16,168 nucleotides of DNA from Planctomycetota bacterium. GTDB taxonomy: Bacteria; Planctomycetota; SKW154. Below are positions 1 to 6,265 of the stretch, piece after piece. Each line of letters starts with the position of its first letter. Position 1 is the stretch's first letter. Below the pieces are notes generated by a model. It worked only from the letters and a program-made list of their open reading frames with translations, did not search any database and had not been told where the DNA came from. A program made the translations under genes and the position numbers. Where the stretch lies: positions 1 to 16,168 of the forward strand of contig JAOAAR010000010.1 of assembly GCA_026418755.1 (NCBI GenBank), in the 5' to 3' direction.

Positions 1-408
1 CTGAAGCAAGTGGCGGTTATTACGGTGCCGCAGCCCAACCTTCTTGCCATAAGACCATATGAACCTTCGTTGGTAGGAGAAATCCAGAAGGCTCTTCTGA
101 AGGCAAATTTAGGGCTTAATGTTTCTTCGGATGCGAAGATGGTGCGGGTGACGGTGCCAGCGCCGAGTTTGGAGCGGAGGGAGCAACTTTTACACCGTGC
201 GAGAGAGATTGCTGAGAACGCTAAAGTAGCGATTCGGAACATTCGGAAGGATGCTAAAAAGCGCGCAGAAACTCTCAAGAAAGAGGGAAAGTTACCAGAA
301 GATGACACTTTTCGTTTGCTCGACCGCATCCAGGATATAGTGAAGAAGCAAGAAGAGAAGATTGACGAGTTATTAAAGAAGAAGGAAGAAGAGATACTGA
401 ACATTTGA
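1..408 (+). CDS. frr: Ribosome recycling factor, C-terminal part (5' end cut by contig edge)
   Basis: Ribosome recycling factor splits post-termination 70S ribosomes together with EF-G in the cytoplasm. The reading frame is open from base 1, and the 135 visible residues match the last three quarters of the roughly 185-residue family. Family signatures are the segment VTVPAPSLERREQL, the stretch KVAIRNIRKDAKK, and the long charged C-terminal helix ending in ELLKKKEEEILNI. The internal GTG at 10 is not the true start, because the homologous sequence (LKQVAVITVPQPN) already runs in frame from base 1. About 50 N-terminal residues lie off the contig. The stop is only four bases before tRNA-Lys, with no promoter or terminator between, so frr probably shares a transcript with the tRNAs. 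Identity is secure. Confidence 0.95.
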   Translation: MKQVAVITVPQPNLLAIRPYEPSLVGEIQKALLKANLGLNVSSDAKMVRVTVPAPSLERREQLLHRAREIAENAKVAIRNIRKDAKKRAETLKKEGKLPEDDTFRLLDRIQDIVKKQEEKIDELLKKKEEEILNI

Positions 409-412
409 GTGT

Positions 413-485
413 GGGGGCGTAGCTCAGTCGGCAGAGCAACGGCTTTTTAAGCCGTGGGTCGCAGGTCCGAGTCCTGCCGCCCTCA
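413..485 (+). tRNA. tRNA-Lys (anticodon TTT)
   Basis: A complete cloverleaf can be drawn. The acceptor GGGGGCG pairs with CGCCCTC with one G-U. The D stem is GCTC/GAGC, and the anticodon stem ACGGC/GCCGT carries loop TTTTTAA, putting anticodon TTT at 446-448. The variable loop has five bases, the T stem is GCAGG/CCTGC and the discriminator is A485. CCA is not encoded. The T loop reads TCCGAGT, so position 55 (base 467) is C instead of the nearly universal T, which is pseudouridine in the mature tRNA. It begins four bases after frr and ends seven bases before tRNA-Arg. Confidence 0.95.
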
Positions 486-492
486 TCTTGTT

Positions 493-566
493 GCCTTCGT
501 AGCTCAACTGGACAGAGCATCGGATTTCTAATCCGAGGGCTGCAGGTTCGAGTCCTGCCGGAGGCA
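493..566 (+). tRNA. tRNA-Arg (anticodon TCT)
   Basis: The cloverleaf is complete. The acceptor GCCTTCG pairs with CGGAGGC with one T-G. The D stem is GCTC/GAGC with a nine-base loop. The anticodon stem TCGGA/TCCGA carries loop TTTCTAA, putting TCT at 527-529 (reads AGA and AGG). The T arm is GCAGG-TTCGAGT-CCTGC with a canonical T55, and the discriminator is A566. CCA is not encoded. It lies about 30 bases before the sugar kinase start and is probably processed out of a longer frr-tRNA-kinase transcript. Confidence 0.96.
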
Positions 567-593
567 TTTTCACCTGCAGGGGAGGGAGAAGTT

Positions 594-1502
594 TTGGTGA
601 CTGTACTTGGCTCTGTGGCGTTGGATACAATCGAGTTGCCTGCTGGGAGGAAGGAGGTGGAGAGGCTTGGTGGTTCTGGGACTTTTGCTGCTCTGGCTGC
701 CTCCTTGTTTTGTCGTCCGGTTTCGCTGGTAGGTGTAGTAGGGTTTGACTTTCCTGAGAAGTATTTACGCCTTTTGAGAAAGCGTGGTGTACTGACGAGG
801 GATGTAGAGCAGCGTGAGGACATAAAATCCTTCAGGTGGCATGGGTGTTACGAGCAGGACTTGAATAGGAGGAAGACGGTTTCGGTCACTCCAGAGATTC
901 TGATAGGCTTCTCTCCTGTTCTTTCCGAGGAGGCTGCTAATTCTGAGGTTTTTCTTTTAGGTAACAGCGCGCCGCAAGTGCAGAAGGTTGTTCTGGAGCA
1001 GGCTCGTCGTGCGCGCCTCGTACTTCTAGACACGATGGATATTTGGATAAAAAACCATCTCGAAGAACTTTTTTCTTTGTTCAAAAAGGTGGATATTTTG
1101 CTCATAAATGATGAGGAGGCTCGTCTTTTACATAATGAGTGGAATCTGGTAAGGGTTGTTGAGAAGGTAAAGGAGATGGCAGGGGTACGGGCTCTGGTTG
1201 TAAAAAGAGGAAGTGAGGGGGTTTTAGCGTTTCTGGATGGAGAGTACTTTTCTCTACCTGCATATCCTTTATGTGATATTTGTGACCCGACAGGCGCAGG
1301 GGACACATTTGTAGGTGCCCTGGCAGGATATCTTGCAGGTAATCAGCGTCTTGATGGAGAGACTTTTAAGAAGGGGCTTGCTTATGCGACTGTTACGGCA
1401 TCTTTCTGCTGTGAGAGTTGCGGTGCCGACAGATTCGCTTCTGTTTCACGAGAAGATGTGGAAGAGAGGTTTTTGAAACTGCAAAGAGTCGCCTGTTTTT
1501 GA
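594..1502 (+). CDS. PfkB-family carbohydrate kinase (sugar kinase, substrate unknown)
   Basis: This is a ribokinase-like enzyme that phosphorylates a sugar or related small molecule with ATP in the cytoplasm. Of about 300 residues, a normal family length, residues 26-33 (GGSGTFAA) form the N-terminal substrate/glycine motif. Residues 231-239 (DPTGAGDTF) are the PfkB signature 2, with D237 as the expected catalytic base. LINDEEARLL and VVKRGSEG are further family landmarks. The start is TTG 594 or GTG 597. The purine-rich site GGGAGGG at 580-587 precedes both, and GTG at 597 has the slightly better spacing. The gene follows tRNA-Arg directly and ends 18 bases before the Ser/Thr kinase, so the two are probably one operon. 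The sugar cannot be named from sequence. Adenosine, ribose or fructose-6-phosphate are equally open. Confidence 0.88.
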   Translation: MVTVLGSVALDTIELPAGRKEVERLGGSGTFAALAASLFCRPVSLVGVVGFDFPEKYLRLLRKRGVLTRDVEQREDIKSFRWHGCYEQDLNRRKTVSVTPEILIGFSPVLSEEAANSEVFLLGNSAPQVQKVVLEQARRARLVLLDTMDIWIKNHLEELFSLFKKVDILLINDEEARLLHNEWNLVRVVEKVKEMAGVRALVVKRGSEGVLAFLDGEYFSLPAYPLCDICDPTGAGDTFVGALAGYLAGNQRLDGETFKKGLAYATVTASFCCESCGADRFASVSREDVEERFLKLQRVACF

Positions 1503-1520
1503 TAAGGGGGAGGTGCTGAG

Positions 1521-2747
1521 GTGCGTGAAGCTGACCTTATGTACGGGAAGTTGGCGGTGAAGAACGGCTTTATGTCTGCGAACCAGTTGCAGGAGGTGAT
1601 GGATGTTTTATCACAGGAGCCAGATACTTCTTTTGATGAGGTGGTTTTAAAGCGGAGTTACATAACGCAAGAACAACTGAAAGCATTAAAGTTGGCATAC
1701 GAGAGGCTTGAGAAAGACAAAGAGAAGAAAGAGATGTCGGTGACGGGCTACGAGATTTTAGCGAAGATAGGGGAAGGAGGTTTGGGTATTGTTTATCGAG
1801 CCCGTCAACTGTCGATGAATCGGATAGTTGCTCTCAAGATACTTCACAGGAAATGGGTGGATGACGAAGAACTGCGCAAGAGGTTTCTTTTCGAAGCACG
1901 GCTTTTGGGCAAACTGAACCATCCGAACCTTATCACCGTTTATGATGTCGGTAGAGAGGACTGGAAGTACTATTTTTCTATGGAGTTTGTTGAGGGGAGG
2001 ACTGCCGAGGAGATAGTAGAGAAAGAAGGGCCGATGGAGCCGTCCTATGCGATAGAGATTGCCATCCAAGTGGCGAAAGTGATAAATTTTCTCAAGGAGC
2101 ACAATGTTGTTCATTGTGATGTGAAGCCTGGCAACATCATCATCTCCAAAGACGATATAGCGAAGTTGGGAGATTTTGGTTTTGCCCGAATCGGGTTAGA
2201 GTTAGGGAAGGGGATGGACGAGACTGTCCTGGGAACACCGGAATACATCTCTCCTGAGCAAGCGATGGGCAAGAGAGACCTCGATTTCAGGAGTGATATT
2301 TATTCTTTGGGAGTGAGTCTTTTCCATATGGTTACGGGGAAGCCGCCTTATGAAGGGCCTTCGGGAGTGATTTTGAACAAGCATATCCGTGCCGAGATAC
2401 CCGACCCAAAAGAATTGAACAAGGACATCACGAGGGAACTCGCTCTTGTTATCAAGAAGATGATGGCGAAGAGCCCGCAGGAACGGTATCAGTCTGTTGA
2501 GGAGTTGATAGGAGACCTTGCTGTTGCGCGATTCACAGAAGACCCCAAGGCGTCCGATTCTTTTGTTGGGAGGACTACAATTCTTTCCGCCATCAAGAAA
2601 GAGAAGATGGTCTCCAAGAAGTTTCAAGAAGAACTCGTTGAGTTGCGCTCCAAGTCATCTTCATACAAAATCTACCTCCTAGCCACTGTTATAGTCTTGA
2701 TTCTTTCTCTTATCCTAAACATCTTTCTTCTGTTCATATTAAAATGA
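1521..2747 (+). CDS. Membrane-anchored Ser/Thr protein kinase (Hanks type, non-RD)
   Basis: This is a bacterial eukaryote-like protein kinase of 408 residues. Residues 1-70 form a small helical domain (LMYGKLAVKNGFMSANQLQE, then SYITQEQLKAL) resembling the MshEN-like modules often found before kinase domains in planctomycete-type proteins. The kinase domain covers about 77-345: glycine loop GEGGLG (84-89), VALK with K106, alpha-C E125, catalytic loop HCDVKPGN (198-205), DFG 218-220, and SPE in place of APE after GTPEYI. The C terminus is one strongly hydrophobic helix (about 384-406), so the kinase is cytoplasmic and tail-anchored. No extracellular sensor follows the helix. The usual HRD arginine is Cys199. 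The start is GTG 1521, preceded by GGGGGAGG. It lies 18 bases after the sugar kinase, so co-expression is likely; the substrate is unknown. Confidence 0.93.
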   Translation: MREADLMYGKLAVKNGFMSANQLQEVMDVLSQEPDTSFDEVVLKRSYITQEQLKALKLAYERLEKDKEKKEMSVTGYEILAKIGEGGLGIVYRARQLSMNRIVALKILHRKWVDDEELRKRFLFEARLLGKLNHPNLITVYDVGREDWKYYFSMEFVEGRTAEEIVEKEGPMEPSYAIEIAIQVAKVINFLKEHNVVHCDVKPGNIIISKDDIAKLGDFGFARIGLELGKGMDETVLGTPEYISPEQAMGKRDLDFRSDIYSLGVSLFHMVTGKPPYEGPSGVILNKHIRAEIPDPKELNKDITRELALVIKKMMAKSPQERYQSVEELIGDLAVARFTEDPKASDSFVGRTTILSAIKKEKMVSKKFQEELVELRSKSSSYKIYLLATVIVLILSLILNIFLLFILK

Positions 2748-2770
2748 CAATGAGAGATTCGTTGAATTAA

Positions 2771-2920
2771 GAAGTCTCGAGCGGGAAACCTTTGCTATCA
2801 CGCCATAAACCGGTCAGGTCAAACCTGAGGATGCCGAAAAGTTAAAGGCTGCTCTGTGTCTGAACAGGCAAGATTTATCCAGTAATAAATGCCACACTAC
2901 TCAAGAGCGTTATCAGAGGT
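2771..2920 (+). pseudogene. Possible decayed REP-associated (RAYT/IS200-like) transposase remnant
   Basis: Translating the region upstream of metK gives two fragments in neighbouring frames. The first, SRAGNLCYHAINRSGQ (about 2775-2822), resembles the N terminus of RAYT transposases, which typically read like GxxYHVINRG. A frame change then gives KPEDAEKLKAAL (2821 onward), resembling the next RAYT block (KPEDYEAFL). The second frame runs on through LNRQDLSSNK and HTTQERYQRW, which loosely recalls the DLSRWMQWLTTTH-RYHR block after a deletion. There is no start codon, no catalytic HxH and no intact frame. The resemblance is judged by eye from memory of the family and could be chance. The region also contains the 6-bp hairpin TCAGGT-CAA-ACCTGA at 2814-2828. 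Confidence 0.3.
2841..2878 (+). repeat. Short dispersed repeat, copy A (upstream of metK)
   Basis: These 38 bases match 5675-5712 (copy B). The best-conserved core is GTCTGAACAGGCAAGATT at 2858-2875, which differs from copy B at two sites. A hand alignment over the full length with one single-base gap on each side leaves about six mismatches, five of them transitions. Both copies lie in long intergenic regions, 60-80 bases upstream of a TTGACT promoter. Translated in the possible transposase frame, both copies read L-x-LNRQD, copy B only after removing one inserted base, so common descent from a coding remnant is possible. Confidence 0.5.
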
Positions 2921-2953
2921 GGAAGTGTTCTATGTTGTGTTGTTGTTTTCTCC

Positions 2954-2981
2954 TTGACTCGTAAAGAAGAAAGGGCATAAT
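2954..2981 (+). promoter_or_regulatory. Sigma70-type promoter for metK-ahcY
   Basis: TTGACT (2954-2959) and CATAAT (2976-2981) are separated by 16 bases. Transcription would start near 2988, giving a leader of about 35 bases with the ribosome site AAGGAG (3010-3014 region) eight to nine bases before ATG 3024. The leader is too short to hold any known S-adenosylmethionine riboswitch. Confidence 0.65.
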
Positions 2982-3023
2982 TTGCGCTTTGTGGTATTTT
3001 GAGAGAGATAAGGAGATAAAAAG

Positions 3024-4187
3024 ATGAAAACACCGAAAAGACATTTGTTCACATCAGAGGCGGTTGCGGTGGGACATCCTGACAAACTTGCTGACCAGAT
3101 TGCTGACGCCGTTTTGGATGCTGTGCTTGCGAAGGACCCGATAGCAAGGGTGGCTTGTGAAGTTCTGGTCTCGACAGGGATAGTTTTCGTGACAGGGCAG
3201 ATAACGACTGATTGTTATGTTGATATACCGAAGATTGCACGAGAGACTGTGCGCGAGGCAGGCTATGAGGACCCGCATATGGGGTTTGACTGGGAGACTT
3301 GCGCTGTGGTGACTGCGATAGACGAGCAGTCGCCTGACATAAGTATTGGAGTAGGGCTTAAGGACGGTGAAATAGGGGCAGGAGACCAAGGGATAATGAT
3401 AGGGTATGCGACAGATGAGACACCTGAATATATGCCCCTTCCAATTATGCTTGCAAGGAAGATGATGAGAAGGCTTGAAGAAGCGAGGAAGAAGGGGATT
3501 CTGGAGTTCCTGCGCCCTGATGGGAAATGTCAGGTGACGGTTGCTTATGATGAGAGAACTCCTGTGCGCGTTCACACTGTTGTTTTATCTGCGCAGCACA
3601 AGGACATTCCAATAGAGCAGGTTCGCGAAGGATTGATGGAGGAAGTGATTAAGAAGGTGATTCCTGCCAAGATGATAGACAAAAAGACCAATTTCTTCAT
3701 AAACCCGACGGGGAGGTTTGTAGAAGGGGGTCCGAAGGCTGACACAGGTCTCACAGGAAGGAAGTTGATAGTTGACACATATGGAGGGAGGGCGGGGCAC
3801 GGAGGCGGCTCTTTTTCGGGAAAAGACCCAACGAAGGTGGACAAGTCGGCAGCGTTTATGGCACGCTATGCGGCGAAGAATGTTGTAGCCGCCGGGCTTG
3901 CTAAGGAATGCGAAGTGCAAGTTGCCTATGCCATAGGAGTCCCGAGACCGCTCGCCGTCTTTGTAGACACGATGGGGACAGGGGTAATCAGTGACCACGA
4001 TATCCGCCATATAATCGAGAGGCATTTTGATTTCCGTCCGAAGGCGATGATTGAAAGTTTAAACCTGCGCCGTCCTATTTATCTCGATATGTGCAGATAT
4101 GGCTATTTTGGGAGGGAAGGGGAGCAGTTCCTTTGGGAGCGGTTGGACAAGGTTGAAGCGCTACGTTCCGATGCGGGTTTGAAGTAG
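3024..4187 (+). CDS. metK: S-adenosylmethionine synthetase (methionine adenosyltransferase)
   Basis: This enzyme makes S-adenosylmethionine from methionine and ATP, releasing phosphate and pyrophosphate, in the cytoplasm. Its 387 residues are the normal bacterial length. Visible signatures are LFTSEAVAVGHPDKLADQI near the N terminus (the ATP-binding His in GHPDK), GAGDQG at residues 118-123, and the glycine-rich phosphate loop around His259 (GHGGGSFSGKDPTKVD). The family's three-repeat layout appears complete. Usual GHPDK context is TSESVSEGHPDK; here it is TSEAVAVGHPDK, a mild variant. The start ATG 3024 has a good ribosome site. AhcY follows 24 bases later, so synthesis of the methyl donor and removal of its by-product are coupled in one operon. 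Confidence 0.97.
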   Translation: MKTPKRHLFTSEAVAVGHPDKLADQIADAVLDAVLAKDPIARVACEVLVSTGIVFVTGQITTDCYVDIPKIARETVREAGYEDPHMGFDWETCAVVTAIDEQSPDISIGVGLKDGEIGAGDQGIMIGYATDETPEYMPLPIMLARKMMRRLEEARKKGILEFLRPDGKCQVTVAYDERTPVRVHTVVLSAQHKDIPIEQVREGLMEEVIKKVIPAKMIDKKTNFFINPTGRFVEGGPKADTGLTGRKLIVDTYGGRAGHGGGSFSGKDPTKVDKSAAFMARYAAKNVVAAGLAKECEVQVAYAIGVPRPLAVFVDTMGTGVISDHDIRHIIERHFDFRPKAMIESLNLRRPIYLDMCRYGYFGREGEQFLWERLDKVEALRSDAGLK

Positions 4188-4211
4188 GAATTGCAAGACA
4201 AGGAGAAAGAG

Positions 4212-5495
4212 ATGGAAGAGAAGGAGAAAGAGAGAAAGGGATATGATGTAAAGGATATAGGGCTTGCCGAGAGCGGTTTCAAGAAGACTTTATGGGCTGA
4301 CAGGTTTATGCCTGTTCTTGCACTTATCAGAGAGAGATTCAATAGAGAGAAGCCTCTTAAAGGAGTAAAAATCTCATGTTGTCTTCATGTGACGAGCGAG
4401 ACGGCGAATCTGATGAGGACTCTCAGGGCAGGAGGTGCGGAGTTGTCGCTTTGCGCGTCCAATCCCCTCTCAACGCAGGATGAAGTAGCGGCTGCGCTCG
4501 TCAAGCATTTTGAGGTCAAGACTTTCGCAGTGAAAGGAGAAGACAACAAGCGGTATTATTCGCATATTGAGAGCGTATTGAAAGAGAACCCAAACATAAC
4601 AATTGACGATGGCGCTGACCTTGTCTCGACTCTTCATACGCGCTACAAGCCGCTTATTCCGAGGATACTGGCTTCGATGGAAGAGACAACGACGGGAATG
4701 GTGAGATTGCGCGCGATGGAGCGTGACGGTAGTTTGAAGGTCCCAGTGATTGCGGTAAATGATGCGAACACAAAACACTTCTTCGACAATCGATATGGTA
4801 CTGGGCAATCAACAGTAGATGGCATTATCCGAGCGACAAACATTTTATTCGCTGGCAAGACTGTTGTTTGTTGTGGGTATGGGTGGTGCGGTAGAGGTTT
4901 TGCGACTCGTGCTCGGGGGATGGGTGCTACAGTGATTGTTACAGAGGTTGACCCGTTGAGGGCGCTAGAGGCGGTAATGGATGGATTTCTGGTGATGCCG
5001 CTTGAAGAGGCATCCCCTCTAGGGGATATCTTCTGCACGCTTACAGGATGCAAGAGTGTGATTCGCTCGGAACATTTCTCAAGGATGAAGGACGGCGCAA
5101 TTGTGTGTAACAGTGGTCACTTTAATGTGGAGATTGACATTCCTGCACTTGAGCGGATGAGCAGCAAGATAGAGCGCGGCGTTCGTCCCTACATAGATAG
5201 ATACGAACTCAGGGATGGGCGTTCAATTTTTCTGTTGGGAGAGGGGCGGCTCATCAATCTCGCGGCGGCGGAAGGGCACCCTCCTTCTGTGATGGATATG
5301 AGTTTTGCTATTCAGGCGCTTTGTGCTGAATACGCTGCTAAAAACGCAGGCAAACTTAAAGCCTGTGTCTACTCAGTCCCAAAAGAGATAGACAACGAAG
5401 TCGCCAGCCTTAAACTGAAGAGTATGGGAGTAAAGATTGACACTCTAAATGATGAACAGAAGAGATATCTTTCCTCGTGGGAAGAAGGAACATAA
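4212..5495 (+). CDS. ahcY: Adenosylhomocysteinase (S-adenosyl-L-homocysteine hydrolase), short form
   Basis: This NAD-dependent enzyme splits S-adenosylhomocysteine into adenosine and homocysteine, relieving product inhibition of methyltransferases. The best start is ATG 4212, six bases after AAGGAG (4200-4205). An in-frame TTG at 4191 lacks a comparable site. The protein has 427 residues from ATG 4212. Substrate-domain landmarks are HVTSETANL, DDGADL, TTTGMVRLRAM and VNDANTKHFFDNRYGTGQS. The Rossmann segment is GKTVVCCGYGWCGRG, followed by HFNVEID and EGHPPSVMDMSF. It ends in YLSSWEEGT and lacks the KPDHYRY tail of the longer bacterial/eukaryotic enzyme, as in archaeal and Thermotoga-type proteins. 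Some archaeal short forms prefer S-inosylhomocysteine; the substrate preference here cannot be read from sequence. Confidence 0.95.
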   Translation: MEEKEKERKGYDVKDIGLAESGFKKTLWADRFMPVLALIRERFNREKPLKGVKISCCLHVTSETANLMRTLRAGGAELSLCASNPLSTQDEVAAALVKHFEVKTFAVKGEDNKRYYSHIESVLKENPNITIDDGADLVSTLHTRYKPLIPRILASMEETTTGMVRLRAMERDGSLKVPVIAVNDANTKHFFDNRYGTGQSTVDGIIRATNILFAGKTVVCCGYGWCGRGFATRARGMGATVIVTEVDPLRALEAVMDGFLVMPLEEASPLGDIFCTLTGCKSVIRSEHFSRMKDGAIVCNSGHFNVEIDIPALERMSSKIERGVRPYIDRYELRDGRSIFLLGEGRLINLAAAEGHPPSVMDMSFAIQALCAEYAAKNAGKLKACVYSVPKEIDNEVASLKLKSMGVKIDTLNDEQKRYLSSWEEGT

Positions 5496-5674
5496 GTAAC
5501 TTCGGAGAAAGCAACAACTGGATTATAGAGTGGCATCGACACGCACACTGCAGATAGAAAAAATAGAAACTGTCTTCCTACCGAAATCAGATAACTTAAC
5601 TATAGGCTCTATTTGATGTCTTTGATTGCCTGTTAAGCAGAGTAAGGGAAGAATAAGTCAATACAAGATGGAAG

Positions 5675-5712
5675 GTTAAGGTTGTTCCTGCGTCTGAATA
5701 GGCAGGATTAAT
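5675..5712 (+). repeat. Short dispersed repeat, copy B (upstream of the B12-binding subunit)
   Basis: This is the partner of copy A at 2841-2878, with core GTCTGAATAGGCAGGATT at 5692-5709. Here the flanks CCTGC and GCAGG could form a five-bp stem with an 11-base loop. Copy A cannot form the same stem, so a shared RNA structure is not supported. Confidence 0.5.
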
Positions 5713-5769
5713 ATAGATCCTCACTCCTTTCAAGGGTTTGCCTCTTCATGTAGAATTTTGGTTAGTTGT

Positions 5770-5797
5770 TTGACTTGAATCATCCACTGGTTAAAAT
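5770..5797 (+). promoter_or_regulatory. Sigma70-type promoter for the mutase subunit and acyl-CoA dehydrogenase
   Basis: TTGACT (5770-5775) and TAAAAT (5792-5797) are separated by 16 bases, the same -35 hexamer and spacing as the metK promoter. The start ATG 5827 lies about 30 bases downstream, after the purine-rich stretch GGAAAGGGAAAAGGG. Confidence 0.6.
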
Positions 5798-5826
5798 AAT
5801 TTTTAGACGGAAAGGGAAAAGGGACG

Positions 5827-6228
5827 ATGGAAAGAAAGAAGGTAAGAGTTCTCATCGGCAAGCCTGGTTTGGATGGACACGACAGAGGAGCAAAGGTAGT
5901 GGCGGCAGGTTTGCGGGATGCAGGCTTTGAGGTTATTTATACGGGCTTGCACAGAACTGCGGAAGAGATTGTCGAGGCAGCCGTGCAAGAGGATGTAGAT
6001 GTGGTTGGTCTGAGCATTTTAAGTGGTGCACATATGACGCTAGTCCCTAAAATCGCAAGACTCCTCAAGGAGCGGGGATTGGATGATGTTCTCATTCTTC
6101 TCGGCGGAGTAATCCCTTTAGACGATGTTTTGAAATTAAAAGAGATGAGGGTGGTAGACGAAGTCTTTCTCCCTGGAACGGAAATCTCGCAGATTGTTAG
6201 GTTTATAAAGGAGAATCTGAAACGGTAA
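5827..6228 (+). CDS. Cobalamin-binding small subunit of an acyl-CoA mutase (methylmalonyl-CoA mutase type)
   Basis: This is a stand-alone B12-binding domain of 133 residues, matching the C-terminal domain of methylmalonyl-CoA mutase or the small subunit of split acyl-CoA mutases. Key residues are the cobalamin motif DxHxxG as D16, H18 and G21 (LDGHDRG), LSILSGAH in the middle, and LLGGVIP followed by VFLPGT near the end. The protein carries adenosylcobalamin and works with a large catalytic subunit, which is not in this window. The promoter lies just upstream and the acyl-CoA dehydrogenase begins 37 bases downstream. This fits propionate, branched-chain amino acid or isobutyryl/hydroxyisobutyryl-CoA metabolism. 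Which acyl-CoA is used depends on the missing large subunit, so no gene symbol is given. Confidence 0.9.
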   Translation: MERKKVRVLIGKPGLDGHDRGAKVVAAGLRDAGFEVIYTGLHRTAEEIVEAAVQEDVDVVGLSILSGAHMTLVPKIARLLKERGLDDVLILLGGVIPLDDVLKLKEMRVVDEVFLPGTEISQIVRFIKENLKR

Positions 6229-6265
6229 GTGGTTTGAACCAAAGGTAAGAAGAGAGGAATAGGGT

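Larger units (their letters stand above)
5496..5826 (+). other. Long intergenic region between ahcY and the B12-binding subunit gene
   Basis: No convincing reading frame on either strand was found in these 331 bases. They contain repeat copy B (5675-5712) and the promoter at 5770-5797. The first 175 bases or so show nothing recognisable: no terminator hairpin followed by a T run and no known riboswitch core. Stop codons are scattered through all frames, consistent with decayed sequence. Confidence 0.6.

Noticed and set aside
275..823. Antisense frames over the tRNA-Lys/tRNA-Arg region giving peptides such as GLGPATHGLKSRCS
   Set aside because: These are the well-known false translations of tRNA genes read on the opposite strand. 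The plus strand has two good tRNAs and the PfkB gene.
2885..2935. S-adenosylmethionine riboswitch upstream of metK (TTATCAGAGGTGGAAG looks like the SAM-I 5' segment)
   Set aside because: The rest of the SAM-I core (GCCC, TGAAACC, GGCAACC) is absent, and the likely promoter lies downstream of this stretch.
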